From contig NZ_CAMPFU010000003.1 in assembly GCF_946848805.1 (NCBI RefSeq), positions 62,001 through 126,000 on the forward strand: a DNA stretch of 64,000 nt. The letters are read 5' to 3'. This document shows, in pieces, positions 19,263 to 31,034 of the stretch; the first letter of the stretch is position 1, and every line of letters starts with the position of its first letter. Under the pieces are notes generated by a model that saw only the letters and a list, made by a program, of their open reading frames with translations, did not search any database and was not told the origin of the DNA. Both the position numbers and the translations under genes were made by a program. This DNA comes from Deinococcus sp. Marseille-Q6407. GTDB lineage: Bacteria; Deinococcota; Deinococci; Deinococcales; Deinococcaceae.

Positions 19263-19711
19263 GCCTGCCTCTTCCGGCGCAGCTGCTCGCTGCGGGCTGT
19301 CCAGCGGGTTTCCAGGAAGGAACGCACCGGCCCCGCCGAGACCAGCAGCAGGCCGATGCCCAAAAAGGCCAGGCCCGCAAAGCTGACCAGCAGGCCCTGC
19401 GCTATCGTCCGGCCGGCGAACAGCCCCGCCATGAACACCAGCATGCCGGTCAGCATGGTCAGGGCCACGGTAATGCGCCAGGACCACACGCTGCCGCGCC
19501 AGACATTCCACATCAGCACGCCGGTCGCCAGCAAGTAGATCAGCTGCGGCGCGGCACCCTCGGTGTGGCCGCGCAGCAGGGCAGAGACTGTGGGCACGGC
19601 CACCAGGGCCGGCAGCGCCCACAGCAGCGCCGTCAGCCACACCCGGCCCTGTTCCAGCTCGGCCGGGGTCGCTGGGGTCGCTTCGGAGGAAGTGTCAGTC
19701 ACGCTGCCCAT
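19259..19711 (-). CDS. Hypothetical membrane protein, four predicted helices
   Basis: This 150-residue product belongs to no family I can name. After a polar N-terminus (VTDTSSEATPATPAELEQGR), four hydrophobic segments follow: VWLTALLWALPALVAVPTVS, LIYLLATGVLMWNVW, ITVALTMLTGMLVFMAGLFA and GLLVSFAGLAFLGIGLLLVS. The tail is basic (ARSEQLRRKRQA), which places it in the cytoplasm by the positive-inside rule. The ATG at 19709-19711 is chosen. Its stop overlaps the RNHCP gene, and the pair is divergent from the MOSC gene. The function is unknown. Confidence 0.7.
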
Positions 19712-19775
19712 TTCAGCACAGCGGCGCCGGGACAAGGGTGCTCTGCCTTCCTCCCCAGCTGCTAGCCTGGGTCAC

Positions 19776-20463
19776 ATGAGCGCTTCTGCCAGCCCCTCCC
19801 CTGCCCCACTGCGCATTCTGGCGCTGTACCTCGGTGAACCGGAAAAGATTGCTGGCAGCGGCAAGCCGGGCGGCACCCGCAGCGGGATTCATAAGCGCCC
19901 GGTAGACACCGCCTGGCTGGACGCAGGCGGCCTGCGCGGCGACCATGTGCTGAACCGCAAATACCACGGTGGCCCCGACCAAGCCGCCTACCTGTACACC
20001 CAGCCCGACGCTCTGGCCTGGACGGAGCGCGGCCTGCCGGCTGACCTGGGACGGTCTTATTTCGGAGAAAACCTGCGGCTGGACGGCCTTAGCAGTGCTG
20101 AGGTACGCCCTGGTGACCGCCTTGGGCGCCGAAGTGATTCTGGAAGCCACTGCCCCGCGCCTGCCATGTGCCGTGGCCGCCGCCTACCTGCGGGACGTGT
20201 ATGACGGACCGTTCGTCAAGGACTTCTATGCGCTGGGCCGGCCCGGCATCTACGTGCGGGTGCTGCGCCCCGGCCGCTTGCAGGCTGGCGACACCGGCTG
20301 GCTGGAGCCCGGTGACGCCAGCGCCCCCACCCTGGCCGAGCTGATGGAGACACACAAGCACCCGGCCAGAGCCAACGCAGCTTTCTGGCAGCGGGCCCTG
20401 CTCTCTCTCCTCTCGCACCGGATGCGTGAGGAGGTGGGCGAGCGGCTAAGCACGCTGGGCTAA
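19776..20463 (+). pseudogene. MOSC-domain protein broken by a single-base frameshift
   Basis: Two frames together give a MOSC-domain protein of about 228 residues (a possible molybdenum-cofactor-related sulfur carrier of the YiiM type). The first frame, from ATG 19776, includes GSGKPGGTRSGIHKRPV, GGLRGDHVLNRKYHGGPDQA and GRSYFGENLRLDGLSSAEVRPGD. It then derails after RLG. The second frame resumes GAEVILEATAPRLPC, RDVYDGPFVKDFYALGRPGI and the rest of the domain to 20463. One extra G in the GGG at 20124-20126 accounts for it. TAGCCT lies 7 bases before the ATG. This is either real inactivation or a sequencing error; both halves are otherwise well preserved. Confidence 0.82.
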
Positions 20464-20492
20464 CCCTCCCAGCCCACGCGCCTCCTGACCCT

Positions 20493-22064
20493 TTAACTCT
20501 CCGGCAGGTCGCCGTCCACAAAAACAGTCTTCTGGCCGGTGTAATTCACCTTGCCAGCCGCTGCGCCCTTGGGACGCCAGACATGCTTGATGCGAGTATA
20601 GTCCACCGGCACGTTGGAACTGCCGCGCGCCTTGGAGTGGGCGGCGGCCAGCTGCGCAGCGTAAAGGATATCGGCCTGGGACAGCTCTTTGCCGCCGCTG
20701 CCGGTGCGGACCAGAACATGGCTGCCGGCGTAGCCCTGCGCGTGAAACCAGTAGTCCATGCTGCGGCCGATCCGGTGAGTCAGGGTGGCATTTTCCTTGT
20801 TGTTGCGGCCCACCAGCGCTGTCAGGCCACTGGGCAGCGTAAAGCGCAGGCCGTAAGGGACTTTCTCGGGCTTCTCGCTGCTCAGCTGTGCAGCCAGGGC
20901 TTCCAGCTCTTTCAGGCCAGCGGTGTCCAGCGCCTGCACACGGGCCTGCGCCTCAGCAAACTCGGTCCGCAGCCGTGGCTCGCGCTCGGCCAGCCGCTCA
21001 TAGATATCCTCGCGGCGGCGGGCGCGGGTGTACCGCTTCTCAGCGTTCTGCACCGCACTCAGCAGCGGGTCAAGAGTGATGGTCACTTCGCTCTCGCCAG
21101 TCAGGTCAGGCAGGCGCACTTCGGCGCTGCCGTCGGGCACCTGGTGGCTGTAGGCCATCAGAATATCGGCCTCCAGGCGCTCCTGTTCGGCCAGTTCGAT
21201 GCCTTCTTCGGCGCGGGTCACGTCGCTCAGCTGGTTGGTCAGCAGGGTCAGGCGCTTGTCCAGCGGGCCGATCAGCTCCTTACGCAGCTGCGCCGCTTTC
21301 TCGCTGCGGGCCGCCTCGCGGGCGCCCTCGGTCATCACCCCTTCGGACACGCTGGGGTCTTCCACCAGCGAGTGCAACGCCGCCAGGGCCTGCGGTAATT
21401 GCTGTGGCCCCGGCGCCTGCGTGAAGCCGGCGCGGCGGCCCAGCTCGGCGCTCAGCAGCGGGCCCAGCCCATCTACCTGCTCGCGCCAGCGCGGCAGCGG
21501 CAGGTCGTCCAGGCCGGCGGCCTGCGCCTCTTCCAGGCTCAGGCTGCGGGGGTCCAGCTTGTCATAAGGGGGCGGCGGCGTGTACTGACCGCCCGAGCGA
21601 GTGGTGCGGAAACGGTTGCGCGCCGGAGTGATTTCGCGGGCCGCGTGCAGAATACGGCCTCTGAACCCCTCCCCCTCTTCCAGAATCAGCAGGTTGGCGT
21701 TGCGCCCGGTCACCTCAAACAGCAGCCGGGCGGGCGGCACACTGACAAAGCCCTCCTCGCCGCCAAAATGCAGCTGAAAGACCCGGTCCAGCTTCAGCTG
21801 CTCGGCCCGCAGCAGGTCACCACGCACCTTGTTGGCCACCATCTGCTGAAAGGGGTTGTGCGGCTCGCCGCGCAGCCGCTCCCGCGAGAAATACACCACC
21901 GGCTGCGGGGGCCGGTAGCTGAGCACCAGATTGCCGGTGCCCTGCGGCATATCTTCCAGCAGTAGCGCTGCGGTCGTTTCGTCGGGAAAGACCCAGCCCA
22001 GCGCCCGCGCCGGCAGGCCCCCGGACAGGCCCCGCAGCACGCGGGCAAGCATCAAACCTTCCAT
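20493..22064 (-). CDS. rqcH: NFACT-family protein (RqcH/FbpA-like)
   Basis: Bacterial NFACT proteins bind obstructed 50S-peptidyl-tRNA complexes and add alanine tails (RqcH). Some were first named fibronectin-binding proteins. The 523-residue product starts [20 protein letters not shown], matching the family's D/E-G-L/I start, and has an NFACT-N domain to about residue 160. A long helical coiled-coil middle follows ([20 protein letters not shown]). The C-terminal NFACT-R domain contains [19 protein letters not shown] and [20 protein letters not shown]. The ATG at 22062-22064 is supported by TACAAT 8 bases upstream. The RqcH role is inferred from architecture. Confidence 0.85.
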   Translation of the reverse strand: MEGLMLARVLRGLSGGLPARALGWVFPDETTAALLLEDMPQGTGNLVLSYRPPQPVVYFSRERLRGEPHNPFQQMVANKVRGDLLRAEQLKLDRVFQLHFGGEEGFVSVPPARLLFEVTGRNANLLILEEGEGFRGRILHAAREITPARNRFRTTRSGGQYTPPPPYDKLDPRSLSLEEAQAAGLDDLPLPRWREQVDGLGPLLSAELGRRAGFTQAPGPQQLPQALAALHSLVEDPSVSEGVMTEGAREAARSEKAAQLRKELIGPLDKRLTLLTNQLSDVTRAEEGIELAEQERLEADILMAYSHQVPDGSAEVRLPDLTGESEVTITLDPLLSAVQNAEKRYTRARRREDIYERLAEREPRLRTEFAEAQARVQALDTAGLKELEALAAQLSSEKPEKVPYGLRFTLPSGLTALVGRNNKENATLTHRIGRSMDYWFHAQGYAGSHVLVRTGSGGKELSQADILYAAQLAAAHSKARGSSNVPVDYTRIKHVWRPKGAAAGKVNYTGQKTVFVDGDLPES

Positions 22065-22147
22065 AAGAGGACATTGTAGGGCAGGGGCCGGGCGGCAAAA
22101 GGCGGCGCTGTCCGGTCGGGTGGAGCTGCCCAGCCGCAGGCAGGCAC

Positions 22148-22182
22148 AAAAAGAAAAAGACCCAGAGGCAGAGCCCTGGGTC
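22148..22182 (-). terminator. Rho-independent terminator of bamA
   Basis: On the coding strand, GACCCAG and CTGGGTC (22159-22165 and 22176-22182) form a 7-bp stem followed by TTTTTCTTTTT. It lies 43 bases after the bamA stop and separates that gene from the NFACT gene. Confidence 0.88.
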
Positions 22183-22224
22183 CTTCCCGTCTTGCTCGTC
22201 AGTCGCCTGACAGCGTGTGGCTGG

Positions 22225-24972
22225 TTACCAGAAGTTACCCAGACGGAAGTAGAACTGGCCGTTGCTGGTCTGGGGGTTGTAGCCGTAGTCGAAGCGCAGC
22301 GGCGGCAGCTGGAAGTTGCCCAGCCCCAGGTCAAGCTGGACACCCGCGCCCACGCCGTAGTTCAGCTTGAAGGGATCCTTATCGCCCCAGGCGTCGCCGG
22401 CGTCAGCGAACAGCACGCCGTACACGCCACGGGCCGGGCCCAGGTTGATGTTCAGGTCACGGCGGTACTCGGCCGAGGTGGTGAAGTAGTTGGAGCCGAA
22501 CAGCGAACCGTTTTCCACACCGCGCAGCTGACGCGAGAAGGAGCCGCTGTTGCCGCCGCCCACCCGGAAGCCGGTGCCGACCGGGGTGTCACCGACCATG
22601 GTGCCGGCGTTGGCACGCACCGCCACCACCTGCTGGGGGGTCTGCTCACCGGTAGGCTTCTGCACGGTGTCGCCCAGGTTGAAGTAGGTGCGGGTGCCCG
22701 ATTCCACCTCGAACCAGTTGACGCGGTTGTCACCCACCGCACCGAAGTTGTACGAGCCGTTCAGGTCGCCGCGCCAGCCCTTGCTGGGGAAGGCGAAGGA
22801 ATCGGCGTTGTCGTAGTTCACGCGGCCGTTCAAGCTGGTGGTCAGGCTCTTCTGGGGCAGCAGAGCGTTCGCCTGAGCGTCGGTCAGGGCGCAGGGGCGG
22901 CGCAGCTGCTCGATCAGGGCGGTGTCGGTCCGGTTGGCCTTGACCGGAGCGTTGTTGCAGTCGATCCAGTACTGGGTATCACCCTCGACCTTGTAAGGCG
23001 TCCGGACGTCGTTGTCGCGGATCTTGCCTTCCAGGAAATAATTCTGCTGGGTCACGCCCACACCCACGCCGGCGGTGATTTCATCGGTCAGGTGACGGCT
23101 GAGATCCACTCCGAAAGTGTTGTTGCGAACGGTGTAGTCGCGGCCGGTATCCTGCTGCACCTTGCCGCTGCCGTTGGGGTCATCGCGTTCCTGGAAGATG
23201 GCCTGGTTGGCGGCCACCGTGCTGCTCACGCCGGCGCTCAGGCTGGTGCGGTTTTCACGGAAGTCTAGGAAGTCGAGGTCCAGCCAGGGAATGGTGTAGT
23301 TGGCCGAGCCGAACCAGTTCTGGCCGGCGTCGTTCTGCTGGGCGCCCAGGCTGATAGAACCGTTGTGGCCCAGACCGAACACGTTGGGGTTGCTGTAGCC
23401 GACTTCGCCGTTCCAGCCGCCCTGCAGGCTGTCGTAGCCCAGCGAAAGCTGCAGCGGAATGCCGGTGTCGGCTTCGGCCACCGTCAGCACGTAGGTGATG
23501 GCTTCGGGGTTCTGGGGGTCGGTGCGGGTTTCCTGGCTGACCAGCTGCACGTATCCCAGGCGGCTGATGCGGCCTAGGCCCTCGCGCAGCTGATTGGCGT
23601 TGAACAGCTGACCCGGCTTGGGCAGCTCGCGCAGAATCACGCGGTCCTCGGTGCGGTGTTCGCCCTTCCAGTTCAGCTCATAGCCGGCCAGGGTCACTTC
23701 GCGGACATTGAACACCAGCACGCCGTTTTCAAACTGCACGGCGTCCCGGGTGCTGATCTCGTAGCCCTGGGCACGGTACAGGTCACGCATCCGGACAAAG
23801 TTGTCCTGGGCCAGCTGCGGGCTGAACACGTCACCTTCCTTGATGGTCAGCGCGGCGCGCAGCTGCTCGGCAGTCAACCGGGTGTTGCCACGAATCTCAA
23901 TACGCTGGATAGGCGCCGTCACCACGTTGGCGCTGCCGAAGTACACCACCACCTGATTGAGGTTCTGGGGGTTGGCCTGCAGCGCAAAGCCCACCGGCTT
24001 GCCGGTGCGGTTGGACAGGGTGCGCACGTCTTCTTGCAGATCGGCGGCGCGGACCGGCTGGCCCGAGCGGGTCCGCAGGCCCTGCAGCACGGCGGCGTCC
24101 ACATTGCCCAGGTTACTGGTATCCAAGCGGGTCACGCGGCCTTCCACGACTTGCACGGTCAGCAGGCCGCCGTCCAGAGTGGTCTTGGCAACTTCCACAC
24201 CGGCGTGCAGGTAGCCGGCTTCTTCGTACAGAGCCTGCACCTGCGACACGGCGCGGTAGTAGGACTCGGGGGTGAACTTGCCCGACTGCTGCAGCGGCCG
24301 GAAGATGTTCTCGACGCGGGCGCGGTCCAGCAGGGTCACGCCCTGCACACGCACAGCGCGGATGGGAGCGGTTTCATCCACCAAGAAGCGCACGGTCACG
24401 GTGCCGTCGTTGGCCGGCGCGGTCTGCACCGTCACCTTGGGAACGAAAGGAAAGCCTTCGGAGCGGTAGTTGTCCAGCAGGGCGTTCTTGGCCTGCTCCA
24501 GGCGGGCGGTGTTCAGCGCGGCGCCGGGGGCGATGTTCAGCATGTCGGCGATGCTCTTTTTGAAAGCGTCGGCCGACAGGTAGGTCAGGCCGGTGGCTTC
24601 CACGCTGCCGATGGTCGCGTTGGGCACCACGTCAATCACCAGCACGCTGCGGCCCGAGCGCTGCTCGATGCGCGGGGTGGCCGCCGAGAAGTAGCCCGAG
24701 TTCAGCACGCTCTGGCGCACCTGATCCAGGTTCACGCCCGAGACCGGGGCGCCGGGCTGCACGTTCAGGGTGGCCCGCACAAAGTTGGCCAGCAGTTCGG
24801 TGGTGCCGTTCACGACCACTTCCGACACGGTGCCGGCCGGCTGCGCTGCGGCAGGCCGAGCAGAGGCAGGCTGCGCGGCAGGGGCCGGCGCACGCACCGG
24901 AGCGGCCGTCTGGGCCAGGGCCGGCGCGGCGGCGCCAAGCGCCAGGGTCAACATCAGCGTATGGGTTCGCAT
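22225..24972 (-). CDS. bamA: BamA/Omp85-family outer-membrane assembly protein
   Basis: This 915-residue protein is predicted to insert beta-barrel proteins into the outer membrane. It has a cleavable signal ([15 protein letters not shown]), then an Ala/Pro-rich spacer. POTRA-like repeats cover about residues 45-430, for example [20 protein letters not shown], and [20 protein letters not shown] with [22 protein letters not shown]-terminal 16-strand-type barrel contains [20 protein letters not shown] and the surface-antigen block [14 protein letters not shown]. It ends FYFRLGNFW, with the aromatic last residue typical of barrel proteins. GAAGGT precedes the ATG. The length exceeds that of E. 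coli BamA, with extra POTRA-like segments. Confidence 0.92.
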   Translation of the reverse strand: MRTHTLMLTLALGAAAPALAQTAAPVRAPAPAAQPASARPAAAQPAGTVSEVVVNGTTELLANFVRATLNVQPGAPVSGVNLDQVRQSVLNSGYFSAATPRIEQRSGRSVLVIDVVPNATIGSVEATGLTYLSADAFKKSIADMLNIAPGAALNTARLEQAKNALLDNYRSEGFPFVPKVTVQTAPANDGTVTVRFLVDETAPIRAVRVQGVTLLDRARVENIFRPLQQSGKFTPESYYRAVSQVQALYEEAGYLHAGVEVAKTTLDGGLLTVQVVEGRVTRLDTSNLGNVDAAVLQGLRTRSGQPVRAADLQEDVRTLSNRTGKPVGFALQANPQNLNQVVVYFGSANVVTAPIQRIEIRGNTRLTAEQLRAALTIKEGDVFSPQLAQDNFVRMRDLYRAQGYEISTRDAVQFENGVLVFNVREVTLAGYELNWKGEHRTEDRVILRELPKPGQLFNANQLREGLGRISRLGYVQLVSQETRTDPQNPEAITYVLTVAEADTGIPLQLSLGYDSLQGGWNGEVGYSNPNVFGLGHNGSISLGAQQNDAGQNWFGSANYTIPWLDLDFLDFRENRTSLSAGVSSTVAANQAIFQERDDPNGSGKVQQDTGRDYTVRNNTFGVDLSRHLTDEITAGVGVGVTQQNYFLEGKIRDNDVRTPYKVEGDTQYWIDCNNAPVKANRTDTALIEQLRRPCALTDAQANALLPQKSLTTSLNGRVNYDNADSFAFPSKGWRGDLNGSYNFGAVGDNRVNWFEVESGTRTYFNLGDTVQKPTGEQTPQQVVAVRANAGTMVGDTPVGTGFRVGGGNSGSFSRQLRGVENGSLFGSNYFTTSAEYRRDLNINLGPARGVYGVLFADAGDAWGDKDPFKLNYGVGAGVQLDLGLGNFQLPPLRFDYGYNPQTSNGQFYFRLGNFW

Positions 24973-25099
24973 ATGACCTTCAGTTTGCCATAACGCTTCA
25001 AGGAAAGATGAATCCGGCCGTGAAGCGGCCGTGAAAAGTGTGAAATTGTCATCAGGCTGTGATCAGCCGGCAGCGACCCATGCGTTCAGGACGGCAGAG

Positions 25100-26881
25100 T
25101 CAGGTCAGCGGCCAGACCAGCGGAACGATCACGATGGTCAGCAGGAAAGTGATCAGCGAAAGGCCCCCGCCTACCCGCAGAAAGTCGGCAAAGCGGTAGT
25201 GCCCCGGGCCGTACACCAGCATGCAGCTGGGTTCCAGCGGCGTGAGATACGAGTTGCTGGCCGCCAGCGTTACCGCGATGGCGAAAGGGCGCGGGTCGTA
25301 GCCCAGCGCGCCGGCGATGCTCACCGCCAGCGGCAGCATCACCAGGGCCGCCGCCTGATTGCTCATGGGCTGGGTCAGAATCAGGGTAAAGAGGTATACG
25401 CCCGCCAGCACGCCCACCCCGCCCAGCGGCTGCAGCACCCCGGACATCCAGCCGGCAATCAGTTCAGCCGCGCCGCTCGACTGAAACGCGCCTCCGAACG
25501 CCAGCATGGCAGCCACCAGCACCAGCACCGGCCACTCGACCGCGCGGTAGGCCTCGGCGGGGCTGATCAGCCGCAGCGCCAGCGCCAGCGCCACAGCCGT
25601 GATCAGCGCAGCCACCAGCGGCACGGCGCCGGTGCCGGCCAGCAGCAGGGCACCCACGAACAGACCAGCAGCCAGTGGCGCTTTGGACTGGTCACGCTGC
25701 TGCTCGGTCAGGTCACTCAGCACGGCGAACGTATCGCCCAAGTTGCGCACCCGCGACTCGGTGCCCTGAATCAGCAACACGTCGCCGCCGCGTATTCGCA
25801 GGCTACCCAGCCGCTCCATGGTTTTCTCGCGGCGGTGCAGCGCCAGCACGCTCAGGCCATAGCGTTCGCGGAAACGGGCCTCGCGCAGGGTGCGCCCGGT
25901 CAATTCGTTGCCAGGCATCACCACTGCTTCGACCAGCCGGGCTTCGGAATCCAGGCCGCTCAGCGAGAGCTTTTCCTCCGAGCGGCTGACCAGCCCCAGC
26001 CCCGCTTTGGCGGCCAGCAGCCCTTCCGAGTCACTCTCCAGGGCCAGGGTATCACCCTGCTCTATCTGGAAATTCGCGTCCGGGGCGTAGCTGGTGCGGC
26101 CGCCGCGGCGCACCGCCACCACCGTCAGGCCGTGGTCGCGGCCCAGCGCGGCGCCGGCCAGGGTCTGCCCGATCAGGGGGCTGCCCTCGGCGACCGTGAG
26201 GTCCGAGATATAGGCCCGCACCTCCTGTTCCAGCTCCGAGTCGCGCTCGGGCAGCAGCCGTGGGGCCACATAAAAGAGGTACAGCAACCCGGCCACTGCG
26301 CCGGGCACGCCCACCCAGGCAAGCTCGAAAAAGCCCAGGCGGTCCAGCCCCAGCTTGGGCATGAAACCCGCCACCACCAGATTGGTGCTGGTACCGATCA
26401 GGGTGACCGAGCCGCCCAGAATAGACGCGAAGGCCAGCGGCATCATCACCCGGCTGGCCGGCGTGCCGGTGCGCCGCACCAGAGCGTGCATCACCGGCAA
26501 AAAGACTGCGGTGGTGGCGGTGTTGCTGGTCACGGTGCTGACTGCCGTGACTCCGGCCAGCAGCCGCCGGATCAGGCCCTGGCCCTGCTGCGGCGACTGT
26601 ACGCTCCCCGCGCCGCGGGGACCCGAGGACCCGGTCAGCCGCTGCACCAGCCAGCCGATCACGCCGGTCCGCATCAGAACCCGTGCCAGGATAAACAGCG
26701 ACGCCAGCGTCAGCACCGTGGTGTCGCCGAACCCGGCCAGCGCCTCGGCAGGGGTCAGCAACCCGGTCAGCATCAGGGCGGCGATCAGGAGCAGCGCGGT
26801 CACATCTACCGGAAACCACTCGGTAGCGAACAGCACCAGCAACAAGACCAGCAGGATCAGAATGATGCCGATGGGTTCCAT
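25100..26881 (-). CDS. SLC13-family permease with two TrkA-C (RCK_C) domains
   Basis: This 593-residue inner-membrane carrier of the divalent anion/sodium symporter superfamily may move sulfate, dicarboxylates or other anions; the substrate is not determinable. The N-terminal half has hydrophobic helices with FATEWFPVDVTALLLIAALM, GDTTVLTLASLFILARVLMR and GTSTNLVVAGFMPKLGL. Two regulatory RCK_C domains follow at about residues 205-290 (EGSPLIGQTLAGAALGRDHG) and 295-385 (ELTGRTLREARFRERYGLSV). The C-terminal helices contain FTLILTQPMSNQAAALVMLP and AASNSYLTPLEPSCMLVYGP. TACACT lies 8 bases before the ATG. The family assignment is firm. Confidence 0.92.
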   Translation of the reverse strand: MEPIGIILILLVLLLVLFATEWFPVDVTALLLIAALMLTGLLTPAEALAGFGDTTVLTLASLFILARVLMRTGVIGWLVQRLTGSSGPRGAGSVQSPQQGQGLIRRLLAGVTAVSTVTSNTATTAVFLPVMHALVRRTGTPASRVMMPLAFASILGGSVTLIGTSTNLVVAGFMPKLGLDRLGFFELAWVGVPGAVAGLLYLFYVAPRLLPERDSELEQEVRAYISDLTVAEGSPLIGQTLAGAALGRDHGLTVVAVRRGGRTSYAPDANFQIEQGDTLALESDSEGLLAAKAGLGLVSRSEEKLSLSGLDSEARLVEAVVMPGNELTGRTLREARFRERYGLSVLALHRREKTMERLGSLRIRGGDVLLIQGTESRVRNLGDTFAVLSDLTEQQRDQSKAPLAAGLFVGALLLAGTGAVPLVAALITAVALALALRLISPAEAYRAVEWPVLVLVAAMLAFGGAFQSSGAAELIAGWMSGVLQPLGGVGVLAGVYLFTLILTQPMSNQAAALVMLPLAVSIAGALGYDPRPFAIAVTLAASNSYLTPLEPSCMLVYGPGHYRFADFLRVGGGLSLITFLLTIVIVPLVWPLT

Positions 26882-26966
26882 TGCGGGTCAGTGTAGAGCA
26901 GTTGCCGCAGACCCGGTGCACCCTGACAGGGGCGGGGGCCATGTTTCGCCGGCGCCCCCACCGACC

Positions 26967-28178
26967 TTAAGACTGGCGGCCGGGATCTTCCTCTGCCTGG
27001 GCATCTTCCGGACGCAGCCAGAAGGCCAGCGCCTGCAAGGCATCGGCGGCGGCCAGCAGAAAGACACCACCCGCCGCGCCGGCCACCAGCAGCCACAGGC
27101 CTGAAGCGGCGGCCCCGTGCCGCAGGTAATAGACCATCAGGACCAGGGCGGTCAACAGTAGCAGCGCTGCCATCAGCCGCAGCCGCGCCGGCCAGACCGA
27201 TAAATCGGGCATGCCCGCTGCGTCAGAGAGAGCCGGGAGGCGCAGGGCAGGCCGGTTCCTGGCAGGCGCAGGAGCCGGGCCCACTTCAGCCGGCACAGGT
27301 GCGGGGGCCGTCTGTGCCAGAGGTGCAGCAGGCGGGGCAGGCTGACGGGGCGTCTCGGCCTGGGCCGGTGCCGGGCTGACGGCAGCATTCCCTGCCGCAG
27401 GTGCGGCAGCCGGCGGCACATTCCGCAGCGCCTCGTCCATGCTGACGCTGGCCGGGTGAGCGGGGGTGGGCTCGGTATCGGTATCGGTATCGGTGCGGGC
27501 CGGTGAGGACGGCTGGACTGGCTGAGAAGACGGCGCAGATTCGGCTGGGGGCGCCAGCGGTGCTGGAGTCGCGTCCTGCTCTGGCGCTGCTGCCGGCACG
27601 GCGGCCGGCGGCGCAGGCTCGGCAGGAGCGGGCTTAGTGGGGGCAGGCTCGGTTGGGGCAGGGCGGCGCTGGATGACCCGCACCACCGAGCCCAGCCGGC
27701 CGCTGACCTCCTGCCCGAAAGAGCGTGGCCGCTCATAAGGCGCGTAGGGCTCGAATTCTTCAGCAGCAGGCGTAGGCTCCGGAGCCGGAGCGGGCACCGC
27801 CGGCTGCGCCCGTGGCACGCCGGCAAAAGGCGAAGGTGGGGCCTCGCCGCGCTCGCGTTCCTGTGCCCGCTTGGCCTGTGCCTTGGCATAGGCGGTAGCG
27901 TCGCGCACCCGCAGAAAAAACGGCTGCACCTGATCCGGGTCGAAGCCCAGCAGGCTGACACTTAGCACGGTGCCGGCCGGCGTTTCGACCCGCAGCATGC
28001 CGCTGTCGTCGCTGTGAATCCGGGTCAGGTCGCGCAGGCGAATCCGGCGCAGCAACCTCTCGTCGCGGTAGATCAGCAGGTCGTCCACCAGCATAAAAAA
28101 GGCGTCGTCCCGGATCAGGGTGGCTTCGGGCTTGCTCGTAATGCCCAGTTCTTCCAAGGTCGGCCCTATGCGCGTCAT
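26967..28178 (-). CDS. Hypothetical protein: N-terminal PH-like domain, Pro/Ala-rich linker, two C-terminal membrane helices
   Basis: No named family is recognised in this 403-residue product. Residues 1-105 look folded and PH-like ([39 protein letters not shown]). Residues 110-320 are disordered and rich in Pro, Ala, Glu and Thr, including a DTDTDTE run encoded by three CGGTAT repeats (27473-27495). The C-terminus has two membrane helices ([18 protein letters not shown] and [20 protein letters not shown]). The protein is probably anchored in the inner membrane with its long tail in the cytoplasm. It lies 85 bases downstream of the SLC13 gene start and is transcribed toward the same side; it may be independent of it. 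Confidence 0.7.
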   Translation of the reverse strand: MTRIGPTLEELGITSKPEATLIRDDAFFMLVDDLLIYRDERLLRRIRLRDLTRIHSDDSGMLRVETPAGTVLSVSLLGFDPDQVQPFFLRVRDATAYAKAQAKRAQERERGEAPPSPFAGVPRAQPAVPAPAPEPTPAAEEFEPYAPYERPRSFGQEVSGRLGSVVRVIQRRPAPTEPAPTKPAPAEPAPPAAVPAAAPEQDATPAPLAPPAESAPSSQPVQPSSPARTDTDTDTEPTPAHPASVSMDEALRNVPPAAAPAAGNAAVSPAPAQAETPRQPAPPAAPLAQTAPAPVPAEVGPAPAPARNRPALRLPALSDAAGMPDLSVWPARLRLMAALLLLTALVLMVYYLRHGAAASGLWLLVAGAAGGVFLLAAADALQALAFWLRPEDAQAEEDPGRQS

Positions 28179-28244
28179 TGCTACTGCTCAGCTTAGCAAG
28201 CTGTCAGGCCAGCTTTTGCACAAAGGGGCCACAGGGCTCTGTTT

Positions 28245-28773
28245 TTACAGTTGCCCCCTCCCCCACTTTTCCCGCTCCCGCTTTGACCAGGCCGCGTAGA
28301 TGGTCAGGCCGGCTGGGAGGAGCAGCCCCTTGGCAGCGTCCCAGAGATAGTCTACCCAGTCAGGCCAGGCTGGCCCGGCATTCACCGCCTCAGTGCAAGC
28401 AGGGTGCGGCTCCTCTGCCGGAGCCAAACCACCGAAATTCAGGATCCAGCCCACCAGCAGCACGACGGGTATTGCCCAGAGCAGCCGGGCTTCTCTCTGG
28501 CCACCAGCGCGCCCGACAAGCATGGCCTGCCAGCCGGTGAGCAGCGCTGCGCCCAGAGCCGGCAGAGCCAGCGGCCAGCGGAAAACCGGCCGGGCAGGCC
28601 ACCGAACCCAGGAACACCAGGTAAAGCCAGGCCAGCGGCAGACTGAGGCAAGCCAGAGAAAGCGCGTAGGCCACCGTCCGGCTGAGTGCAAGCGGCTCAG
28701 TGGGAATCCGCAGGGCCACCAGAGGCCAGAGCAGCGCTGGCGCGCCCAGCAGACTCAGGGAAAAGAGTTCCAT
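28245..28773 (-). pseudogene. Hypothetical membrane protein broken by one frameshift
   Basis: Two frames encode one four- or five-helix protein of about 175 residues. The first frame, from the ATG at 28771-28773, has LLGAPALLWPLVALRIP and ALSLACLSLPLAWLYLVFLG. The second continues with PLALPALGAALLTGWQAMLV, LWAIPVVLLVGWILNFGG and GLLLPAGLTIYAAWSKRERE. Removing one base from the A4 run at 28582-28585 joins them smoothly (CPAG to FRWPLALPAL). It begins 5 bases after the comM stop, so it was probably the second gene of that operon. No family is recognised. This could equally be a sequencing error. Confidence 0.72.
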
Positions 28774-28778
28774 TCGCG

Positions 28779-30272
<1,494 letters not shown>

Positions 30273-30397
30273 CGGGAACCTCGGCGGGCGGGGGTCATGT
30301 GCCGCAGCTTAGCGAAAAATACCCGAAAAGGCGCGCTGGAATGTGGTGGACCAGCAGACTCGCTCAGCCGTCCTCAGCTCAGGCACAGGAGATGGAT

Positions 30398-30928
30398 TCA
30401 GGCGCGGTGGGTGGGCTCAGCCGGCGCGGGTGTCTCGGCGGGGGCCGCATCTGCCACCGGCGTCTGCACGACCGGCGCCACCGCCAGGTCGGAAGCACGC
30501 AGCGGCGCGGGCTGCACCGGCGCAGGCTGGGCAGCTTCCGGCTGAGTGGCCGCAGGCTGCAGCGGCTGGGGTGCTGCCGCATAAACCACCTGTTCGCCGC
30601 TGGCTGGGGCGCTGGCAACCGGCGCCTGGGAGGCGGTCACGGCAGGCATCGGCGCCTGGGCCGGCTGGGGCTGCACGGGTTGGCTCGGCACAGTTTGGCT
30701 CTGTACAGGCTGAGTTTGCACGGGCTGAGTCTGAACCGGCGTTCCCTGGGGCCGGGCCGGCTCTTCCTTGAGGCTGTTTTCCAGCTCATCCTTGAGGCCC
30801 TGGGTGCCGCGCTTGAACTCGCGCACTCCCCGGCCCAGGCTCTTGCCCAGCTCGGGCAGCTTGCTGGGGCCGAACAGCACCAGAGCAACGACCAGAATGA
30901 CCAGAATTTCCATGGGTCCGAGGTTCAT
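30398..30928 (-). CDS. tatA: TatA/TatE-family twin-arginine translocase subunit with a long disordered tail
   Basis: TatA forms the protein-conducting part of the Tat export system for folded proteins. The first 55 residues are canonical: MEILVILVVALVLFGPSKLP, with the F-G-x-x-K-L-P hinge, then the amphipathic helix LGKSLGRGVREFKRGTQGLK. Typical TatA proteins are 60-100 residues. This one is 176, because a Gln/Pro/Val/Ala-rich tail contains repeats such as PVQTQPVQTQPVQSQ. No tatC is visible in the window. TAGACT (reverse strand, 30936-30941) lies 7 bases before the ATG, indicating a leaderless mRNA. The tail probably stays cytoplasmic; its role is unknown. Confidence 0.88.
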   Translation of the reverse strand: MNLGPMEILVILVVALVLFGPSKLPELGKSLGRGVREFKRGTQGLKDELENSLKEEPARPQGTPVQTQPVQTQPVQSQTVPSQPVQPQPAQAPMPAVTASQAPVASAPASGEQVVYAAAPQPLQPAATQPEAAQPAPVQPAPLRASDLAVAPVVQTPVADAAPAETPAPAEPTHRA

Positions 30929-31034
30929 ACCCGGCAGTCTAGAGGGTCGGGCGCCCGACTCTGTGAGGGCAGCCTCTGTCGCGGGCAGCTGCAGAAGGCG
31001 GCTGTGCCGGCCGGCCTTCCTGTTTTATAAGGCT

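Noticed and set aside
22225..24993. Two long plus-strand frames opposite bamA
   Set aside because: Their composition is typical of antisense of a Gln/Asn-rich beta-barrel gene; no recognisable domain.
25031..26896. Long plus-strand frame opposite the SLC13 gene
   Set aside because: It reads as low-complexity Gln/His/Arg, the usual antisense of hydrophobic helices; the SLC13 and RCK_C motifs are unmistakable.
27473..27495. CGGTAT tandem repeat as a phase-variation tract
   Set aside because: The three-copy hexamer stays in frame (Asp-Thr repeats); changes in copy number would not shift the frame, so switching is unlikely.
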